Below, piece after piece: positions 27,616 through 36,250 of a stretch of 64,000 bases of DNA. The first letter of the stretch is position 1, and every line of letters starts with the position of its first letter. A model generated the notes under the pieces. It saw only the letters and a program-made list of their open reading frames with translations, was not told where the DNA came from and did not search any database. This DNA is from Flavivirga aquatica (lineage in GTDB: Bacteria; Bacteroidota; Bacteroidia; Flavobacteriales; Flavobacteriaceae), in assembly GCF_001747085.1 (NCBI RefSeq), contig NZ_MDJD01000034.1, positions 124,001 to 188,000 on the forward strand, read 5' to 3'. The position numbers and the translations under genes are program-made.

Positions 27616-28217
27616 AATTAATGTTTTTGAATTGTGAATTGTGAAGTTTGATATGTAATATAATACGTCTAAAGTTTTTTTTAATTAAAAAATCAAAAAT
27701 ACACTATTAATTGTATGAATTTATTTAGGAATTTAAAAAAACGTTAAAGTGCAAAATGCATCTTTAAAAGGCTAAAATACCTTGTTATTTGGCGTTTTTT
27801 TATGTATGAATATTACCTCTTTTAATATTATAAATAATAATAAACCATTGTAATTAATCTAGTAGTATTTTTTTATTTTTATAAAAGAGAATTATAAGTA
27901 ATACATGTGTTTTATTGGTAACGTTTTTAATAGTTTTAATCCTAGAATCTATAGTAAAAAGATATACTCTTGTTTATCTTTATAAAACAAGTAAGTATAC
28001 TTTGATTAAAAAAGAATGTCGTTAGTTATTATCTTTTTCTCGTGTTAGTTTATAACTAATGGTAAAACAGTTAAAACACCCTAAGTGAAAAGGTAAAAAC
28101 ACGATTATATATTCATCTGTTCTAATTTAATTTTGTCGAAAGAAATATTCTACAATATGTTTAACTAAAAGCCCCAAAAAAAAAAGCTAGTTAGGGAAAC
28201 AAAAAAACAATTAAAAC
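27616..28217. other. Divergent promoter region between two T9SS surface-protein genes
   Basis: About 600 bp of very AT-rich DNA without genes. It must hold the promoters of both divergent genes, though I cannot pick them with confidence. A fragment CTCGTGTTAGTTTATAACTAA at about 28040-28060 resembles the hairpin half of the immunity-border repeats at 21225, with the same dyad. Confidence 0.5.
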
Positions 28218-29936
28218 ATGAAGAATCATTACAAACAAATGTTAAGCATTTTATGCTTTTTAGTTACTTTATTTTTTACTCAATTAAGTACAGCACAGGT
28301 TAATCTTGTAAAGAACCCAAGCTTCGAGCAAGGGGCTATACCAAATGGTGTAAGTGAATTACATTTTGCTACCTATTGGAGTCATTACAAGGGGGAATGT
28401 ATCCCTAATAATCCTAATATTCAAAGCACATTTAAAAGTTCAGATTTATTTGATGAAAAAAGTTTGTCTCCACAAGTGGGGATTCCAAATAATAAATTCA
28501 CTACTTCAGCAGGATTGCCAGAAAGAACAGGTAAAAAAAGATATGCAGGAATATATACGGCTGTATACCCTCCAGCATCAGCTAGTGACGAAAGGATAAG
28601 GGGAACGTTAGCTAATAAATTACAAGCAGGTGGTTATAACTTATCTCTTTATCTTGCCAGAGCCAAAAACTTTTATGGAGGCTCTAATCCGCAGTTAGAC
28701 CCTGTGAATTATTACAATGTTGAAGTTGTACTTCGTAAAGGTAATTCTTGCTCGCAAAGTAAAATTATTTATAGCTCTCCAAGTGTAACTAATTTCCAAT
28801 GGCAACAGTATGGGACTTCATTTGTTATTACCCAAGCAGAAGCAAATATATACGATAAGGTAGAGGTAAGGTTAAAAATATGGCCTTTGGAAAAAATGGG
28901 GAACGATAATGCTAGAGCCATTTTGATAGACGATGTTAGCATTTCTCAAGTGGTTTGTAACTTGAATACAGCATTTTCTGCTAATATAACATGTCATGTA
29001 TCGTCTAATACGGTATCTATTAATGTGAGTAATAATGGGACTAACCCTAATGGTGTAGCACATCAATATGAAATATTGGAAATGAGTAGCCTTAGTATAG
29101 CCGATGCTAATGTTATTAGTACACTTGGACATGTAAATGCAGCTTCAGGGTCATATAGTGTTCCTAATGTTGGTGGGAAATATTATATGATTAAGCATGG
29201 GGTGTGGACAGCAACTTGCAGCTGGAAAGAGCAAAGAAAAGTACTTGAAATACCTTTTTCTTTCAATGGAGCAGTAAACTCGAACTTTAGTGGAGATCTT
29301 AACACACCATCTAGTGGATCGCCATATATTAAGGTAAAATCAACAATGATTAATACCACAAGTAATTGGATTGTGTTTAAAAATACCGTAAATACTTATC
29401 CAAATCTTTCATCATGGAGCTTACATACGCTAGTTAACTCTAGTACGCCAACACATAACTATAATGTGCCAAATGTACAGCATGGTATGTTCTATTTGGT
29501 AAGACATATATCAAGAACTAATTGTTCTCAAATTGATTACACAGATAAAATTTTCTATGTATTTGCAAAGCATAACGTGTCAGGTCAAGGAAAAAGTGGA
29601 CTTAGTTACAACCTTGTATCAGAAAAGAGATATGAAGTTTCTGAAACTGAGCACAAAGAAAGTGTTGAAAAAGTAAGCCGTATGAAGCAAGAAACTAATA
29701 AAAATCAATTGATACAGTTTTATTCTAATTCTTCTAGAGATCAGGTGTTTATAAAAGGTGATTTAAGCCTAGATGGAGCTCAAGTAGATGTTACTAACAT
29801 ATATGGAAAAACAGTTTATAGTAATATTTGGATAACGGGTGACTTTATAAATGTTAGTTCATGGAACAAAGGGATTTATATTGTGAGAATTAAGACTGAA
29901 AAAGAAATTATTTCCAAAAAAGTAGTAATAGAGTAG
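28218..29936 (+). CDS. T9SS type A sorting-domain protein, secreted
   Basis: A 572-residue exported protein with a signal peptide (MKNHYKQMLSILCFL..., cleavage after STAQ near residue 27). Right after it, VNLVKNPSFEQG opens a jelly-roll domain of the carbohydrate-binding type often found in flavobacterial surface proteins, with IDDVSIS closing it near residue 242. The middle is of unknown beta structure. The last ~75 residues (FYSNSSRDQVFIKG, VDVTNIYGKTVYS, WNKGIYIVRIKTEKEIISKKVVIE) are a type A sorting domain, which directs outer-membrane translocation and surface attachment. I cannot name the ligand. Confidence 0.82.
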   Translation: MKNHYKQMLSILCFLVTLFFTQLSTAQVNLVKNPSFEQGAIPNGVSELHFATYWSHYKGECIPNNPNIQSTFKSSDLFDEKSLSPQVGIPNNKFTTSAGLPERTGKKRYAGIYTAVYPPASASDERIRGTLANKLQAGGYNLSLYLARAKNFYGGSNPQLDPVNYYNVEVVLRKGNSCSQSKIIYSSPSVTNFQWQQYGTSFVITQAEANIYDKVEVRLKIWPLEKMGNDNARAILIDDVSISQVVCNLNTAFSANITCHVSSNTVSINVSNNGTNPNGVAHQYEILEMSSLSIADANVISTLGHVNAASGSYSVPNVGGKYYMIKHGVWTATCSWKEQRKVLEIPFSFNGAVNSNFSGDLNTPSSGSPYIKVKSTMINTTSNWIVFKNTVNTYPNLSSWSLHTLVNSSTPTHNYNVPNVQHGMFYLVRHISRTNCSQIDYTDKIFYVFAKHNVSGQGKSGLSYNLVSEKRYEVSETEHKESVEKVSRMKQETNKNQLIQFYSNSSRDQVFIKGDLSLDGAQVDVTNIYGKTVYSNIWITGDFINVSSWNKGIYIVRIKTEKEIISKKVVIE

Positions 29937-30022
29937 TTGCATTTAGTTTTTCTAAATAGATACGCTTTAATGCCTCTGTTCGTACTATTATTAAATATAA
30001 AGTAAGCAATAATAAATTAAGT

Positions 30023-30055
30023 AAATCCGCAACAGTTATGTTGTGGATTTTTTTA
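30023..30055 (+). terminator. Rho-independent terminator
   Basis: AAATCC/GGATTT (30023-30028 / 30045-30050) with inner CAACA/TGTTG pairs and a T run. It resembles the AATCCA...TGGATT terminators of the Rhs region and lies between convergent genes. Confidence 0.85.
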
Positions 30056-30056
30056 T

Positions 30057-30455
30057 TTAATTTAAATCGTGAATACCAGGTTTAAGCTGTTGTTGTATAA
30101 TAAAACGGTTTTGGGTTGCCTTAGACGTTTTATCGTAATCACTTTTAAAAATTAAAAGCAAAACACTTTTAGGGTTTTCCAGACCCATATCATAAAGCAT
30201 AAGTAAATCATCTGGGTTTTTAAACTGAGCTAAATAAGCTTCTCTATTGCCAATCATAACATCTAATAATGTGATAATAAGGGCTTGTGTTTTTTCAGGA
30301 ATATCTTCTTTTTCACTATCGCCATGTAATAATGGTCTGTACACATCGAAGCTATGTATATCGTCTTCAATAAATACCACAGACTTAGCAACAGATTGTT
30401 TAATTAATTGTTCTGCATGGTAAGTAAGAGCATCTGTAAAGTGTTTGGTTCTCAT
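30057..30455 (-). CDS. Hypothetical protein
   Basis: A 132-residue soluble, mostly helical protein with no signal peptide and no family that I recognise. Visible features are an acidic stretch HGDSEKEDIPEKTQ and a C-terminal basic segment (KSDYDKTSKATQNRFIIQQQ). It is a single-gene unit convergent with the T9SS gene and separated from the AraC gene by 540 bp. Codon use and the clean start at 30455 support a real gene, but function is unknown. Confidence 0.65.
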   Translation of the reverse strand: MRTKHFTDALTYHAEQLIKQSVAKSVVFIEDDIHSFDVYRPLLHGDSEKEDIPEKTQALIITLLDVMIGNREAYLAQFKNPDDLLMLYDMGLENPKSVLLLIFKSDYDKTSKATQNRFIIQQQLKPGIHDLN

Positions 30456-30997
30456 TAATTATTAAATAAAAGTTTATTTTCATTTTTAAATCTCTTAATC
30501 AACTAAACTCAAAGAGATCGTAAATATTTATCGAGCAAGTTAGTAATATTTTTAATACATATGTTTAGTAATATATTAATAGAGTTTACTTGTCATGTTT
30601 TTAGCTCTAAGGCACTTGCTATCTAATTTTCATATTTGGTATCGGTTTTTATAAAAAGAGATTGTTTTCTTTATTTTAAATTAGTAAAACTTGCATTATG
30701 CATTGGAACTTTATCACGAAGCTTTTTAGATGCAATAAATTATGATGTTTTTTATGTTTTAGCACAGTACCGCGAAGGTTAAACTTAAAATGTGATAAAA
30801 CAGTATGTTTCTTATAAACCAGAAATTGTAATAAATTTTCCAATACGTAATACAGGGTGAAAACCTATAAAGAAAGGGTGTTTTTCCTGACGCCTTTAAT
30901 AACTCTCTTAAATACATTTGTATAGTGTCTTACGGTGTATTTACTTACTAATTAAACTAAAGTGAATCACAACCTTAATTGTTAAAACCTTTAAGAA
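30456..30997. other. Long intergenic region upstream of the AraC gene
   Basis: A 542-bp region with no gene. TACATTTG at about 30914-30921 fits the flavobacterial -7 consensus TAnnTTTG, about 75 bp before the AraC start, but no clear -33 TTG stands at the right distance. A leader or binding region for the AraC-type regulator is plausible given its length. Confidence 0.35.
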
Positions 30998-31765
30998 ATG
31001 ATAGCCCCAGTTTTTAATAAGAATAATAAACAAATAGTAACAAGCATGCAGTTAAGTACAGAGCATGTTGTGCTAGATATTTTACACATAGGAAAGATTT
31101 CTAATTATCTTCAAGCTTTTTTTGAGACGGTTAATATTACTTTTAAAACTATTAAAATTAAGGAGTTAAATGCTGGTTTTGATATTGTTTTAATAAATAA
31201 CGATAGCGACACCAAAGAGGAGCTTCCCAGTGCTGTAAATGATACGAAGTTGAAAGTGATATACACTAAAACAAAATCGTTTCTTAATAGAGGTACAGAC
31301 TTTATCGATTCTTCTCTTATCCCAGTACTCCTAAAATACCTTTTAAAAATAAAGAGAAGCTTTCACGTATTAAAAGATATTAAGAATAAAAATAGTATAG
31401 ATATTTTTTTAAGAAAAGTAGAAGATGTTATCGATGAGCATATAGACGACCATTCACTTAACATGGAACGCTTAAGTTATTTATTAAGCATGAGTAGAAG
31501 CGCGTTTAGTAAAAAAATAAAAGAATATACAGGACTTAAACCTACAGAGTATGTTAATGAATATAAATTAGAAAAAAGTAAACATTTTTTAATAATTACA
31601 AATTGGCAGGTTAGTAGAATTTCCGATGTTTTGGGGTTTTCGTCACAGCATTATTATTGTCGATTATTTAAGAAGAAAGAAGGGGTGAGTCCTTCTCAAT
31701 ATCGAATTAATAAAAGAAAACCCAATAGTGTAAAATATAGACTCAATAGTTCAAAAGAAAATTGA
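30998..31765 (+). CDS. AraC-family transcriptional regulator heading the Hedgehog-domain cluster
   Basis: A 255-residue regulator. Residues 20-125 form an alpha/beta domain resembling a degenerate receiver without a clear phospho-acceptor; residues 150-245 are the AraC double helix-turn-helix (MERLSYLLSMSRSAFSKKIKEYTG, then WQVSRISDVLGFSSQHYYCRLFKKKEGVSPSQY). The next gene starts 25 bp after its stop in the same direction, so it is either the first gene of the cluster or its local activator. Similar HTH regions occur in response regulators of Bacteroidota. Confidence 0.85.
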   Translation: MIAPVFNKNNKQIVTSMQLSTEHVVLDILHIGKISNYLQAFFETVNITFKTIKIKELNAGFDIVLINNDSDTKEELPSAVNDTKLKVIYTKTKSFLNRGTDFIDSSLIPVLLKYLLKIKRSFHVLKDIKNKNSIDIFLRKVEDVIDEHIDDHSLNMERLSYLLSMSRSAFSKKIKEYTGLKPTEYVNEYKLEKSKHFLIITNWQVSRISDVLGFSSQHYYCRLFKKKEGVSPSQYRINKRKPNSVKYRLNSSKEN

Positions 31766-31790
31766 AAAAGTGAAATAATTTTATCAAACA

Positions 31791-33086
31791 ATGAAACCAC
31801 ATCTAATCATAAAGCTAAATAAGATTAATCAACCTCCTCAATTTAAATATTGGGAAAACTTGATTAGTAATAAAGAAGGTGTGAGTAAAAATTTTATACC
31901 AACTATAGATCGTATTATTCGAGATAAGTATAATATAGAATTTATAGTAAGTAATAATTATAAGTCAAAAGAAGTACAATGGTCTGAAAAAGAATTAAAT
32001 AATGGTTTAAATAGAGTTTATCGTTTAATATTACTAACAAATAATCCCAATATACCCCAAGACCTTTTAGAAGAAGTTCAAATTTTACCAGAAGTAGCTT
32101 TTGTAAAAAAAGGACAAATTATAACAAGTGAAATTCCAGATCAAGACTATTCAAATTCACAAGGTTTAAGCTCTAAGTATGTCGATAACTCTATTTACTT
32201 AAAAGAAGCCCATAACATAACTATGGGGCATCCTAGTATTAAGATTGCAGTTCTAGATACAGGTATTGAAACCAATCATTCAGAATTTACAAATCAGTTT
32301 AAATACGATAAGGATTTTGTTAATATTATTGATGGTGCCACACAATTTGTAGGCGATTTTCTAGATATGGACGATGTACCAGACGATCTCGTGGGACACG
32401 GCACACATGTAGCAGGAATTATAGCCTCAAAAGGACATAAAATGCCAATAGGTGTTTCACCAAAATGTCAAATTATACCCATTAAAGTTCTTGGCGCTCT
32501 AAAAGACAAAGAGCAGGTTGTTGGAGCAGGATTAATTGACGATATAGATGCAGGTATAAAATACGCTGTAGATAAAGGAGCAGATGTTATTAATATGAGT
32601 TTAGGTATAAAACATGAAGATGGCGGATTGCCTCATGAAGATGTTATAGCCTATGCATTAGACAGTGGTGTTAGTGTAGTAGCAGCATCTGGGAATGATG
32701 GTAAGAATGATAAATATTACCCAGGAGCTCTTAAAGGTGTAATAGCTGTTGGGGCATCAGACTACACAGGAAATGTGGCGCCATTTTCAACATTTGGAGG
32801 TCATGTTTCTGTAACAGCTCCTGGTGTAAATGTATATAGTACTTTCTTAAATAATGGTTATGCGATGTCTTCGGGTACATCTCAAGCATCTCCTTTTGTA
32901 AGTGGTGCCATAGCATTACTTAAATCTTATGCTAAAGAAAGAGGGAAAAATATAAAGCATGAAGATATCATCTACATTTTAAAACAAACATGCGATAAAT
33001 ACTCAAATAGATATAAAGACGAAAAATCAGGGTTTGGTAGAATAAACATACTCGATGCCTTAAAAATGTTACAGTATAATTTATAA
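31791..33086 (+). CDS. S8-family subtilisin-like serine protease without signal peptide
   Basis: A 431-residue subtilase with a complete catalytic set: Asp156 in AVLDTGIETNH, His203 in GHGTHVAG, oxyanion Asn302 in AASGNDG and Ser364 in SGTSQASP. Residues 1-125 look like a propeptide-like N-domain (VYRLILLTNN...LPEVAFVKKGQI). No signal peptide or lipobox is visible, so it is cytoplasmic or exported by a non-Sec route. It is the first structural gene of a co-directional cluster and could mature the large proteins encoded downstream. Confidence 0.9.
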   Translation: MKPHLIIKLNKINQPPQFKYWENLISNKEGVSKNFIPTIDRIIRDKYNIEFIVSNNYKSKEVQWSEKELNNGLNRVYRLILLTNNPNIPQDLLEEVQILPEVAFVKKGQIITSEIPDQDYSNSQGLSSKYVDNSIYLKEAHNITMGHPSIKIAVLDTGIETNHSEFTNQFKYDKDFVNIIDGATQFVGDFLDMDDVPDDLVGHGTHVAGIIASKGHKMPIGVSPKCQIIPIKVLGALKDKEQVVGAGLIDDIDAGIKYAVDKGADVINMSLGIKHEDGGLPHEDVIAYALDSGVSVVAASGNDGKNDKYYPGALKGVIAVGASDYTGNVAPFSTFGGHVSVTAPGVNVYSTFLNNGYAMSSGTSQASPFVSGAIALLKSYAKERGKNIKHEDIIYILKQTCDKYSNRYKDEKSGFGRINILDALKMLQYNL

Positions 33087-33096
33087 AAGTAAGATT

Positions 33097-34200
33097 ATGA
33101 TAAAAAATGGAACCTTTAAAAATGTAATAGGTAGTAAGCCATTGGCTCCTACATATTATAAAAAGATTGACAGGACTAGTGATTTGCTTCAGTCTGTATC
33201 TGCATCTACCATATCCACATTTAATTTACTGGCTTCTAATTATTTTATAGCACCATCATCGGTAACATTCGATGATATGGTAGAAGAAGCTATTTACGAA
33301 TTAAATACGCTTGTTACAAAAATGGATCCTCCTTCAAAAGTGGACATTATAACAGAAAGTATATTGCAAAATGGTATCGATAATTCAAGTAATAAGAAAC
33401 ATGCCATTAAAGCATATTTAGAAAAAGAAAAGTATACAGGGGTTTTAGTTAAAGTGGCATCAAAATTAAATGCATCGCGATTAGATGCATTTTCACGTGC
33501 CGTTTTATCCGAAGAAGGTGTGTTTTTCTATCTCGCTTACCGTGCTATTATAGGGCATGAGGTTAAAGATGTAGCTGGTATTTCTGCCAAGATATTGGAT
33601 GCATTAGGGGTTGTAAAATCATATATTAATGTAGCGCTTGTAGGTAAAGTAATTGCTTCAGAAAATTTAAATGTTTTTGGTAAAGAGAAAACAGCTATTG
33701 AAAATCATTTTTCAGACAGAGAAATAGGATATAATTCGGGACAACCTCAAAAAACGATTTCAGATTATATCGACAAAATAAAAAGCGGTGGCAGTCTTTA
33801 TAAACTGGTTATGGACTTTATTACCAGTGGTAAAGTAGATTTAAAGCGTGGTACAAATAAAGATGTACTCGCTCAAAAAATGGTCGATTACTTAACTCGC
33901 ATAGGTTATGTGCATAACGAAAACACAACACCTCCAACCCAAAATCCAGATCAAGGAGGAAGTGAAATTGCAGACGATTTTGATAAAGCAATAAAAGGTA
34001 TTGGACCAAAAAACAATAAAAAGTTTGAAGCCGCTGGTATTATTCGTTTTCATCAATTAGCAAAACATGACAATATAAGCTTGAAAAAAGCTTTAGGAGA
34101 AGAAAATAGTGTTTTTGATTACTCAAATATTATAGAGCAAGCAAGACTTATTTCAGAAAGTAAATTTGAAGAGTTAATCGCATTACAAAAGAAAATTTAA
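33097..34200 (+). CDS. Cluster protein with C-terminal helix-hairpin-helix-like motif
   Basis: A 367-residue soluble, mostly helical protein; family not recognised. Residues about 290-335 (FDKAIKGIGPKNNKKFEAAG, then RFHQLAKHDNISLKKAL) resemble helix-hairpin-helix modules of the type that bind DNA or ribosomal partners. The N-terminal two thirds have no motif that I can name. Gaps to neighbours are 10 and 14 bp, so it belongs to one transcriptional unit with the subtilase and the genes up to 43.7 kb. Confidence 0.65.
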   Translation: MIKNGTFKNVIGSKPLAPTYYKKIDRTSDLLQSVSASTISTFNLLASNYFIAPSSVTFDDMVEEAIYELNTLVTKMDPPSKVDIITESILQNGIDNSSNKKHAIKAYLEKEKYTGVLVKVASKLNASRLDAFSRAVLSEEGVFFYLAYRAIIGHEVKDVAGISAKILDALGVVKSYINVALVGKVIASENLNVFGKEKTAIENHFSDREIGYNSGQPQKTISDYIDKIKSGGSLYKLVMDFITSGKVDLKRGTNKDVLAQKMVDYLTRIGYVHNENTTPPTQNPDQGGSEIADDFDKAIKGIGPKNNKKFEAAGIIRFHQLAKHDNISLKKALGEENSVFDYSNIIEQARLISESKFEELIALQKKI

Positions 34201-34214
34201 TAAAACATAATATT

Positions 34215-35198
34215 ATGAGCACAGATGCAATTTTATGGCATACCCTGAGTGAGGTTCTTGAAAGCTCTGGAAATGTTACAAGAGATCCAGTTAAGAATGT
34301 GTATTATGATGAGGTCAATAATTTTGATCATGTCAATTCATTTCAATTTTTAGATCCTCTTAATTTACCAGGAGGCACTATTAATACTGTTAATATTCAA
34401 AATGCCGCTTCTTTATACGCCATCATGATTCTTGGAGATGAAATGAATATTTTTGGAGTTGCAGATGCCATTCTTAAATATGTAACCATGGGTAAAGTTG
34501 ATGTAGAGTCTACAACAACAGCAACGCGTTTATACAACTACATGCAATTACGAGATAACAGAACGTCTTTCGATGAGCGCTCCATGTGGTATAAACAAGT
34601 TTTTAATATAGGTAACGGAGATACTGTATCGGATATGGTAACAAACGAAGGATTTCTTCCACTATGGGAAACTTATATGGGAGAAGTTATTAAATACATA
34701 GATAAGTATGAAAGTGCAGAAGATCCATTACGGGTATCTAAGTCTGGTATACACCAAGTTGTAACAGATTTACAGCATAATTTATCTAGAGCAGCAGCAG
34801 GTATGGTAAAAATATTTGTACCAGAAATGTATGCGCACCTTGAAGATGCTATAGGTATTATTAATGCCGAAGAATTGAGGGATCAATTAGGTCATGGTAT
34901 ATCCAGAGATTTATGGAATATTGTTGAAAGTGTTAGTGCAGAAGAATTTAATTATTACCCTAATACATCTGCATTAAGAACTATTGCAGATTCGGCAAGA
35001 AACATCATTTTAGATATAGCACAATATAACCAAGCGACATTTAGCGAAGATCAATTTCAAGCTATGGTTGGACGTGTAGAGGCTTTTGTTATTGCTCAAA
35101 ACCAATTACAAGGCAGTAGCCATGATAATGATAACGGAAGTGATTACCAAGATGATATGGACGAACTCCAAACAGCCGAAGATAATTGGGACTTTTAA
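34215..35198 (+). CDS. Cluster protein, hypothetical (327 aa)
   Basis: A soluble, acidic, mainly helical protein with no signal peptide and no recognised family. The N-terminal part has the segment FQFLDPLNLPGGTINTVNIQNAAS; the C-terminus is strikingly acidic (DNDNGSDYQDDMDELQTAED), like a flexible tail or calcium- or partner-binding peptide. Spacing of 14 and 23 bp to its neighbours shows co-transcription with the subtilase/Hedgehog cluster. Confidence 0.65.
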   Translation: MSTDAILWHTLSEVLESSGNVTRDPVKNVYYDEVNNFDHVNSFQFLDPLNLPGGTINTVNIQNAASLYAIMILGDEMNIFGVADAILKYVTMGKVDVESTTTATRLYNYMQLRDNRTSFDERSMWYKQVFNIGNGDTVSDMVTNEGFLPLWETYMGEVIKYIDKYESAEDPLRVSKSGIHQVVTDLQHNLSRAAAGMVKIFVPEMYAHLEDAIGIINAEELRDQLGHGISRDLWNIVESVSAEEFNYYPNTSALRTIADSARNIILDIAQYNQATFSEDQFQAMVGRVEAFVIAQNQLQGSSHDNDNGSDYQDDMDELQTAEDNWDF

Positions 35199-35221
35199 TC
35201 CATAAAAACACAAATTAAGTT

Positions 35222-36232
35222 ATGAACGACCCGAATAAAATAAAAGATATAGCACGAAATCGTGCCCGAGATATACTAGCAGGTAATGAGACATTTAAGC
35301 ATATGAATGTTGAAGACCAGAAGAAAATGTATATCAGTGTAGTCGAAGATCAAATAGAAGCACTTAGAAATAATGGGATTAATGAAGGGCAATTATCTAA
35401 GGCAAAAAAAGCATCAGACGATATCAATGACAAACGTCATGAAAAAGGATTTGAAGATGGGGTAGATGCTTTCGAAGATCTTGTAGATTCTGTAGATTTT
35501 CCCTTATTCGTAAAGGATTTATTGAAATCTGTTTTCGATGCGAATCTTAATGTTATGCATGAGCAAACACAAGATTATATTGCTTTAATGAAAGCAGCAA
35601 CATCAGAATTATCAAAATTTATAAAGTCGATCGACGATACTGCAGCATTTGCATATTTGGCAGAAAATAAGTCTGATGAATTTGGGGTTATCATGGAAGA
35701 AGATGCCGATGGTAATGAAACCATGCAATTAGGAAACCCAAATGGAGAAACTGTAGATATAGGAGATAATCAAGTTAAGGCACAAATTATGGATGCCAAG
35801 ATTAAAATGGCGCAAGAACAGCGTGCCATACTTCGAGATATGGTAGCGGCAGGAACATCTAAATTGGTGGTAGAAAAAGGAGTTATTGAAGCTGAAGTTA
35901 ATTTTGAGTTTAAAGGCAAGCGTACAGGAGAGAAAAAAGATAAGGCGCTTGAAAAATCATCGTCGTCGTCGGGAACATCAAAGCGTGTAGGTACTGGGTT
36001 TTTATCTAAATTGGTAGGTAATGCGAATTATGGTAATACTAAGAGCAATCAAACTACAAAGTTTAGCGTGTCGAGTGCAAAAAGCACATCTGAAGACGAA
36101 CTTAAAGCAAAACTAAGAGGTTTTGTAAAAATTGAGTTTAAAACAGATTATTTTAAGTTAGACAATTTCGCAACGATGTATGGAACACCATCAGACAAAG
36201 AAAAGCAAGCTGCTTTACCATCTGGAAGTTAA
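35222..36232 (+). CDS. Cluster protein, hypothetical (336 aa)
   Basis: A soluble 336-residue protein of unknown family. The first ~130 residues are helical and charged (IKDIARNRARDILAGNETFK). A helical segment around 195-220 (QVKAQIMDAKIKMAQEQRAI) may form a coiled coil. A Ser/Lys/Gly-rich linker (EKSSSSSGTSKRVGTG) precedes the C-terminal quarter. Such an architecture suits a structural or scaffold component, but there is no direct evidence for that. Confidence 0.65.
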   Translation: MNDPNKIKDIARNRARDILAGNETFKHMNVEDQKKMYISVVEDQIEALRNNGINEGQLSKAKKASDDINDKRHEKGFEDGVDAFEDLVDSVDFPLFVKDLLKSVFDANLNVMHEQTQDYIALMKAATSELSKFIKSIDDTAAFAYLAENKSDEFGVIMEEDADGNETMQLGNPNGETVDIGDNQVKAQIMDAKIKMAQEQRAILRDMVAAGTSKLVVEKGVIEAEVNFEFKGKRTGEKKDKALEKSSSSSGTSKRVGTGFLSKLVGNANYGNTKSNQTTKFSVSSAKSTSEDELKAKLRGFVKIEFKTDYFKLDNFATMYGTPSDKEKQAALPSGS

Positions 36233-36250
36233 TATTTATTAAGATGATTT